Shown in pieces: positions 56,823-64,000 of a stretch of 64,000 nucleotides of DNA; the stretch's first letter is position 1, and each line of letters starts with the position of its first letter. The stretch lies in assembly GCF_017562075.2 (NCBI RefSeq), contig NC_054085.1, positions 18,647,222 through 18,711,221 of the forward strand. Direction: 5' to 3'. The DNA comes from Anopheles merus (Eukaryota; Arthropoda; Insecta; Diptera; Culicidae). The position numbers and the translations under genes were made by a program. Below the pieces are notes generated by a model. That model saw nothing but the letters and a program-made list of their open reading frames with translations. It had not been told where the DNA came from and made no database searches.

Positions 56823-58219
56823 ATGGGAAAGCACTAATTACATTCATGTATGCTAATGAACGAAAATGAAGCATTCTTTTTTGTTGTTGCGCACTGTGTT
56901 GTTTTTGCTCTTTCCATCGGACGGATTTGCATGGTTGAAACTGTTAGCAGGCGGTGCAAAATGGGTAGTAGCTGTTAGTAGCCCTCTCAATGCGAGCCTT
57001 CCCCCCCCCCTTTCCCCAATTAGATTTCAATCGGAAAGGCGGGGGGATGGCAACAGCATTGCAATTTTGTACCGAAAGCAAAGTGTTGCAACTACTCCAC
57101 ACACACGCCCACCAGACACGTAGTGCAAACTAGCTAGAAGGCTTGATTTGCATTTCAAATACTTCCTGCCTTCTATTGCACACACACACATAAACACAGC
57201 CACATATAGAGCGTGATAGATGGTGGCGCACTCGCTGTATTTACGTGTACGGGATGAAATCATGGATCGAAATGCTAATCGACCCGCCATCCGGTAGCGT
57301 CACAATATTTGCACCAAGTTTGAAATTTGTTGCGAAAATGTGTTTCTATCTCTCTCTCTCCATCTGTTCTCTCTCTCTCTCTCTCTTGCTGCTTGCTTTC
57401 TCAACCCACCCGTTAGTTTGGAAAGGAGCAAACTAACGGCTATGTATTCCACGCCTCATGTTGTGCTCTATTTCTCTGATCCTGCCAGTGCCGAAACTTT
57501 GCACCGTGCTTGATCAGGTGTGACGCAAACGGTGTGTTAATATTTTTCTTTTTTCTTTTTGAGGGAGGGGGGGGGGGTGAGGATTGCCAACGGGGGGTAA
57601 AACCGGATAAGTAACGCAAGCGAAGCGAAGTTTTGATGGAATGCAGCAGCAGCCGAAAGCTTTTGCTGCTGTATCGCTGGGCGCGAAAAACGGACGGGCA
57701 CACGCTACGGTGGGAGGGCGGTAAATTCAATAAAGAAAATTTCCGAATTTGTTTACCCGGGCCCTCCCGCTGCGCCGCGGAGCGCGAAGATCATCCGGTA
57801 CAAGCCGATTTAAGCCTTCAAGCTTTCACCGTATCGTTGTGGTTGTGTTGTGGGGGTCTTGTTTTTTCCCCTCCCTTTCCATTTTTTACTTGCAAAAAGC
57901 ACAGCTCGTTACCTTTGCTGGTTGCTTTCAAAATTTCAAAAATCATCATGCTCTGCTTCAATTTTTTTTCTGGCTGTTAGCAAAATAAAGAACCGGGAAA
58001 ATAGGCAACAAAAAAAAGAGAAGAAACATTCTGAGATGTTGTTCGGGGCCCGTCCCGCCGCGCACAACAGCGCCTACTACGACCGCCATCATCACCATAG
58101 CCGTACCATAAATGGTGTGTGGTAAAAGATGCGTACGAAACTTTGTCGCTCGTTGTTGTTTTCTTGGTTGTGTGTTGAGTTGTTGTACTTTTTCCTTTTA
58201 GATTGCTTTTTTTCTTGCT

Positions 58220-58223
<4 letters not shown>

Positions 58224-58280
<57 letters not shown>
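58224..58280 (+). repeat. TG microsatellite
   Basis: About 28 uninterrupted TG units, the longest pure dinucleotide array in the window. Confidence 0.92.
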
Positions 58281-58281
<1 letters not shown>

Positions 58282-61200
58282 GCATGTACTTCGGAGGTAG
58301 AATGCCGTCCGCTTCCCGGTGGAATGAGGTTTTGAGTGGGGTAAATTCATTCCACATGCGGGATTTTACGGGGTTCGCGGTATCTCGTACCAGCTCTCCG
58401 GTGATCCATAAAATATGATGCTGGAATCGGGACCTGGACCGGAAAAGCTTTGTCCACCACCTGGCACACTGGTGGTTCAATCGATACACTGCGAACTGCC
58501 ATCATGGAATGGTGACACACACACTCCCCAAAACTATTTTACAATAGTTCATCCGGGTCATCACGGGTTGGTTGATGGGTTGAGCGCTATTTTTAGTCAC
58601 CATTATTTGACATCCATCCCGGGGCAAGGCAAGAGATGGAGAATGGGCAGAGCAGGAATAACTCGAAACATTAACAAAAAAAAAAAAGACACACACACAC
58701 ACAGTGATCCATTTCTGTGTTTCGAGGTTGATGTCGCTTTTTTTTTGTTGCTGCTGCCACCGTTACTTTATTTCGACCATTTGTACACTAACGAGATGAC
58801 CCAGATTGGCCTGCTTTTTGCAATCGATTGTATCCATCCCTCTCCCCACCAAACAAAAAAAAGGAGCTCGGAAAGGGCTTTTCCGCGGAAAAGCGTTTGT
58901 TCGATCCCCGATCCAATCGATAGTGGTTTGTATGGGTTGGCATATTTATAAATCTATACTACCGCCTTACCACCGCACAGTGACACAAATTGTGCCTGCG
59001 AAAGGGCGAACGCTCTGTGTTGAAAATAAATAAATTTATGACTGCTCATAGCGCCATACCTCATACTTGTTACCAAAAAAAAAAAAAAAAAAGAAACATT
59101 CAAAGGCATCACACTGCCGTAATGCTTTTCCTTAGGCTTATTTTGTTTTGTTGTATGCTGCTCCGTTAGGGGTTTTCAAAAATCAAGATTAATCACGGGG
59201 CGCCACTGCTAAAATCAAGCAAATGTGCTACTCATCATGGCCGTCTCGTCGTGCGCGTTTCCTTCGCCACTTCAGGGCTGACCCTTTTTTTTTCGCTCCT
59301 ATTTTTCCTTTTATTTTCTGCCCGGCAGCATCCCCATCTGAGGAGGCGTAATTTTTCATCTACAAATTTCTCACTTTGTCACGTCATCAGGTCTTCTTCT
59401 ATTTTTTTCTTTTCTTCGGTCGGTCGGTTTCGTGTTTTGCTTTGTGTTGCCAGTGGTGGAGAGATGGGTCTGCCCTGTGGATGGCAGCCTTTTCGCTTGG
59501 GTACAACCTTCACGGTACACGGGCGTTTCGTCGAGATGTGTGAGCATAAATCATTCGCTTTCGCATAAAAGGTGGATTACGCTGATTAAAATATGCTTTC
59601 GATAAGCTTAAGCTGCTTAAGCTTCATGGGAGGGATGTAGAAAGTGCTGTGATTTGAATGGCTTCTCTTAATTTTGAAAGAAGAGCCATTTTTTCCCGTG
59701 TTAAATGAGCTATTATTTGAGTAAAATTAGCCTTATAAAAAGTGGAAAATTATATTTAGTTAAATAATAAAAAAACACTTCAAATGCCTTCAAATTATTT
59801 CTTAATCTCTCCCCCCCCCTAGAATAGCTGCCCAGCTAATGGTGGTAGCATCGTTTTGAACCATAAATAACCGATGAGTATCGCCCACCCGCCCAGTAGT
59901 ACTACACCTTCAGGAGCTCACACAGAACGACCTGGCTGGGCCACGTCAGCATAGCAACATAGGCACACACACACACATCCACCGAATGCCGATTAGTTTG
60001 GAGCGATTGAAAAAGAAAGCACATATAACTAGTAGTTCTAATGGTGATGGTGTGGCCCATCATGTTGGCTGGTCGGTTGGTGGAAGAGCACGTGGCAGCT
60101 CGCTTGTTAGCGTCGTGCCCCGCGGTGGTATTAAATTATCCACCCGGACGGATATCGCAGCACCGAAGGACGCTGATTATGTGACGTTGGAGGCCACGAA
60201 CCCAACCCCCAGGTGTAGGTGAAACTGGGTGGTCGACGCCCATTTCCGGGTGGTCGAAAAGCATGGTTCGTGCAGCTAACTGCTTTTCCCGACTACAGGG
60301 ACAGGGCCTACAAACTGATGGACGTAAATAATCGAGCCCTGTCAAATGAATCCCGTTCGAATCCCGGCCAAAACGGCGTTCCAGGTATGTGAGAGTGTGT
60401 GTGTATGTGCGTTGTATCAATAATTTTGTTTATTATTCGGGGGGGGTTGGATTGCAGCACTGAAAGTAACTGCCTTCCGTTGCTTCCTTTAAATCAATGT
60501 TGCCTTTTCCTCTGCTCTGTTGACTATCGTCCTGCAGAATGGAATTAAATTAAACCCCCAAAAGGACACACCCAGCAATAAAAAAGACCCTGGACGATCG
60601 ACAGCACATGCATTGGTGTGTGTGTGCTTTTTTTCTCTTTTTCTTTTGCTTCTTCAAGGTTGACTGAACCCAACCGAGGGAATGGGTGCCGCCTTTTTTG
60701 ACCACCCGGAAATTCGAGCTGTCGAATTTCTGTCAGATTATGTGTCTGAGGTGAAACGTGTCTGTGTTACGAGTTTCTTGTGGGGGTTCTTTTTTTGTTT
60801 GGTACGTGACGTGAATTTAGCTGTGCCAAGCTGAAGGTCATTCTACAGCTGGTATTGGTGCCAAGTTTGAAGATAAAGGCATACACATCTAAACATTCGC
60901 TCAAAATTGAATTTTGATACTAACAAAGTAAGCGTTTTTTTTGTTGTTGTTTTAGTTCTATATCCAATTTCAAACTCAATATAAGAGTCTGGTAAGTGGA
61001 GCTAGAATTTTTGCTAGCCACCGGAATTCTACGAACAGTAGAAGATCTTTATCCCTCACCGCGTACATACCCGGTGTTTGAAGCATGTTTGCGGGTTGAA
61101 ATCGCTATCGCTTTCACAAAAGCTGTCCAAGTGTCGATAACGATAGCAAAAAAAGGAAAAAACGAAAAAGAAAAAGAGGAAAAGGCGACAGATCCCGGCA

Positions 61201-64000
61201 CCGATACGGAGCTTTAGCCGCCTTTCTACCCGGACCAGAAGTGCACTGGGATTTGTGGGCCAGTGCCGGTGCGCTATTCGCTTTGCAACCTTTCTTTTTT
61301 GTTGGCCCACACCTAAACAGCAACGAGCAGGGAGAAGTTGGCACCAGAACGGACACACACACACACACATCGGCAGGCGGTCTGCAGATGGAACGTTTCA
61401 CCAAAACCCCGGTTGCTTGTTGTTTGGTCTGTCCACGATTATCTTTCTTATTTACGATCGTATCGGAATCGTTTTCATTGGATTGAACGAAAGGGACAGA
61501 AGCAGAGGGTAGGGTAGGGCGTGTTTGGAGCAAAGGCCCGACAAGATGAACTGAGCGGAAATGCAGTGGAATTGAGAGGAAATAGTTTACTTTCTATTAG
61601 TGCTTGGGCTTCCTTTTCCCCGGGTTGGGCCCTCGAGAGTGTGAGTTATGGGAGCTTCTTGGCTCCGAACGGTTCCGATTGTAGTTTTCGTTAGGGTGCG
61701 GCAAGGTTTCCTCTCTCTCTCTCTCGTCTATTTTTTCGCCAAATAAACTCTTCCCGTCGTGCCATTGTTAGCGTTCTTTTGCCCTTCCCAAGCCCTCCCA
61801 TTTTGCAGGCTCGATTGAAGCACCGGGGCCGCCACGCGCTGCTTAAGTGCTATCTCTGTTTGAGCAACCAATAAAGCGAGTGTTTACTTTTCCAACCAGC
61901 CCGAACCAACCGAGCTGACGAGCCGGCCCGACACAAGAGTTATGTTCCTGTGCCAGTGCGCGGCCAAGAGGTTCAAGGCTAACATAAATTTCGACCAATT
62001 GTCGTGCTGGAGCTGGGTGGAGAAAAGGTTTTTTTTACACCGTTTCCACGGTACGGTGACGCGATGGGTTCTTTTAATGGGGCTGGTTCCGGTGTAGGGT
62101 TTGCGCCCGGGCACCCCAAAGAATGCCAATTGCGGACACAATTGCGCTTGCCGATGCAGCAGGAATGCTTGCGGAGTGTTTTGAATTGTTGCTACGCGAG
62201 AGAGAGAGAGAGAGAGGTAACTCAAGGTAACTCAAGAGTGTTAAAACTCTCCTCTCTTCATCTTTAACTTTCTGACTTTGCGGGACAGATTTATAGTCAT
62301 TTACATTACTTTCAGTCAGTCTAAAGATTGTAAAACACACATTCATTCCCAGATGAAGAGACTCCACCCCCAGTTACCTGAGTGTTTTTGGGGGGGGGGA
62401 TAAAAGTTTGCCCAAACCATTTGTCATGTGGCTGTGAAATATGGGTCCTCCTAACGCATCTACACATCTACGAATGGAACTTGGGCTGAAAGAATTTACA
62501 TCTTTTCACTGTCTGAATTTATAACACCCCCCGGCAGCGAGGTACAGCGAGATACAGTTTTTGTGACAGTCAGGACGTGTCCTTAATTGAGAGCAATATT
62601 TTCACTTACGCAAGAGCCAAAGTTGTAGCCGGAGCTGTTTGGGTGAAAGTTTTCCAATTTCCAACGCCGCCCTTGACCCAAAGGGGACGAAGCTACCAGC
62701 GTACCTGACCAGAGTCGTCTAGCAGGCGGGGATGGGTTTGGATTAAATTCAAACGAACGCACGAGCACGATACTGATTTTTATCTGTCCGACGAAAGAAG
62801 CAAAGCTTTCATGTACGAGCTAATAAGAATGGCATCGGTGGTGGGAATGGTGGGATAGGTGGGCACAATCTTGCACGCCACGTTAAACTTTTCGACATGC
62901 TCAGCACTAATCACAGCGTCTGTGTGTGTGTGTGTGCTTGTGGAGAGTTAAAAGAACAGGTGACATGGATAACACATAAATCACACAGAGTAATGGTGCC
63001 CGGGGAGCTTGGATGGAGACCACAAGCACGAGGGCTGGACAAAAGCGTGAGTGAGGAAACGTGTGTGTGTTTTATCATGTCTCTTCCCAAGAGCCCACAC
63101 AGCACGACATATCCTCCCTCCAGGGTGGTAAGAACTTTCCGGGAATGGGAATGTCCTTCTTGCATCCATCCCCCTCGAGTGACGAACAGCAGCAGCAGGG
63201 TGCTGATCGAAACATCGTCAGCGCATCGTGCGGTCAGGCACGCTGCGCTACAAATCGCTCGAACGTTCCTGGTGTTGCTGCTGCTCCTGCTACCATCCTG
63301 AATCAGGTCACAAGGATAATTCACACCGAACACACACTGGCTGGGGCTCGGCTCGGTGCCGCTGTGCATGTTATTTGTTCATGTGTTCCATGTGTTCATG
63401 TGTATTTGTTCATCTGCTGGCACCGCTGGATGCTACCGGGAGAGCAGCAGTGGAAGCGGTGGTTGCAATCGTGTTCTATTCCCCGAACACCGGATGCGGA
63501 ATAATGCCACGTGCGTGTGCTCGCTGACCTGACTGGGTCCGGGAAACCGGACCGGACTTCCACGTTCCTCCCAGGCCTTTTTTTCCTTCTTCTTCTTCTG
63601 TGGACTTTTGTTGATTTTTCTCACGAACTCAGGTATGCGACTGGCACGTGCACGTTGTGAGAATGAATGCTGTTTGATATTTCGATGCGTCTGTGCACAC
63701 TGGCGGTGCGGCGGGAGAACGGCAGTTCAGCTTTTTTTTTCAAATTGGAAAACTTCCATTACGGCGATCGCTGCCATCTGGAGCGTGGAGCCAGGCGCAT
63801 CTCTCCGGTGCTTGTTTACTGAACTGAAGTTCGTTTTGCTTTACGCATCACGGGAGCAAGGCAAACATTGGTGTGCATAAAAGGGGGGGGGGGGGGAGGG
63901 TCACAATCAACACGCGCTCGAAAGGGTATTAAAATTGTCTAAACATAATGCCATACCGTGCAGACAACGGTAGGTAATGATATTAATATTAGATTGAAAA

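Larger units (their letters stand above)
53075..64000. other. Upstream region of igloo: long non-coding, repeat-bearing DNA
   Basis: Likely 5' intron and/or upstream DNA of igloo. No other gene was recognised on either strand, and no IQ-gene first exon ending in the required phase was found. Contents annotated separately: SINE-like head (55.2 kb), a TIR element with a nested SINE (55.3-56.3 kb) and a TG array (58.2 kb). Other simple sequence: CT near 57,348-57,386, A-run near 59,076-59,092, GA near 62,198-62,216 and a G-run near 63,882-63,896. 59,604-59,624 is a 21-bp near-perfect palindrome. Confidence 0.45.

Noticed and set aside
60340..60370. Box B-like CCCGTTCGAATCCCGG
   Set aside because: No convincing box A upstream and no tRNA fold; at best a SINE scrap, too weak to call.
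53075..64000. Search for igloo's first coding exon
   Set aside because: No minus-strand ATG exon with a donor in the required phase and plausible N-terminal sequence was recognised; the 5' end is left open.
1..64000. CRISPR arrays, rRNA genes, bacterial operons, viral genes
   Set aside because: None seen; direct repeats present are eukaryotic micro- and minisatellites or transposon parts.

Overview
The window looks like a dipteran, most probably anopheline mosquito, nuclear chromosome segment. Reasons: compact spliced genes with GT-AG introns of 60-300 bp; proteins closest in memory to Drosophila orthologues (lola-like/Batman, igloo, fibrillarin, ATP synthase subunit c); AATAAA poly(A) signals and TCAGT initiators; abundant CA/TG microsatellites; and two tRNA-derived SINEs with intact target-site duplications that resemble the SINE200-type elements of Anopheles gambiae. 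Species assignment is inference only. There is no bacterial or viral gene content and no CRISPR array.

Layout, left to right. 1-7,441 is gene-poor and repeat-rich. It holds a decayed hAT-like element (1,396-2,040), a probable first coding exon of an unidentified minus-strand gene (2,409-2,463) and a GGAGTC minisatellite (about 4,349-4,990). 7,442-13,071 is a dense housekeeping cluster: RNase H2 subunit C (+), fibrillarin (-), pICln (+) and ORC6 (+). A dead LINE fragment and a SINE follow at 13.3-14.4 kb. lolal (-) lies at 17.1-17.6 kb, then 5.6 kb of repeat-rich DNA containing a second hAT-like element (19,628-20,297). A second plus-strand cluster follows: ATP synthase subunit c, a FAM98 protein and BUD13 (23.8-30.2 kb). 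The rest, 30.2-64 kb, is dominated by the minus-strand IQ-motif gene igloo. Its last three coding exons flank a 20.6 kb intron, and its first exon was not found in the window.

The recognisable genes act in genome maintenance (RNase H2C, ORC6), rRNA, snRNP and mRNA processing (fibrillarin, pICln, FAM98, BUD13), chromatin (lolal), energy (subunit c) and calmodulin buffering (igloo). They form no pathway and look like ordinary euchromatic neighbours. All exon boundaries were derived by hand from splice consensus and reading-frame continuity, and every coding total is divisible by three.

The most unusual material is non-genic. There is a family of non-autonomous elements with hAT-type ends (TAGTGATGGG) whose interiors are arrays of degenerate 5-6 bp repeats. 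One copy has a perfect 8-bp target-site duplication. Further elements with terminal inverted repeats, some also filled with short degenerate repeats, sit at 37.8, 38.2, 40.5, 51.9 and 55.3 kb. A strong hairpin lies in the second intron of fibrillarin.
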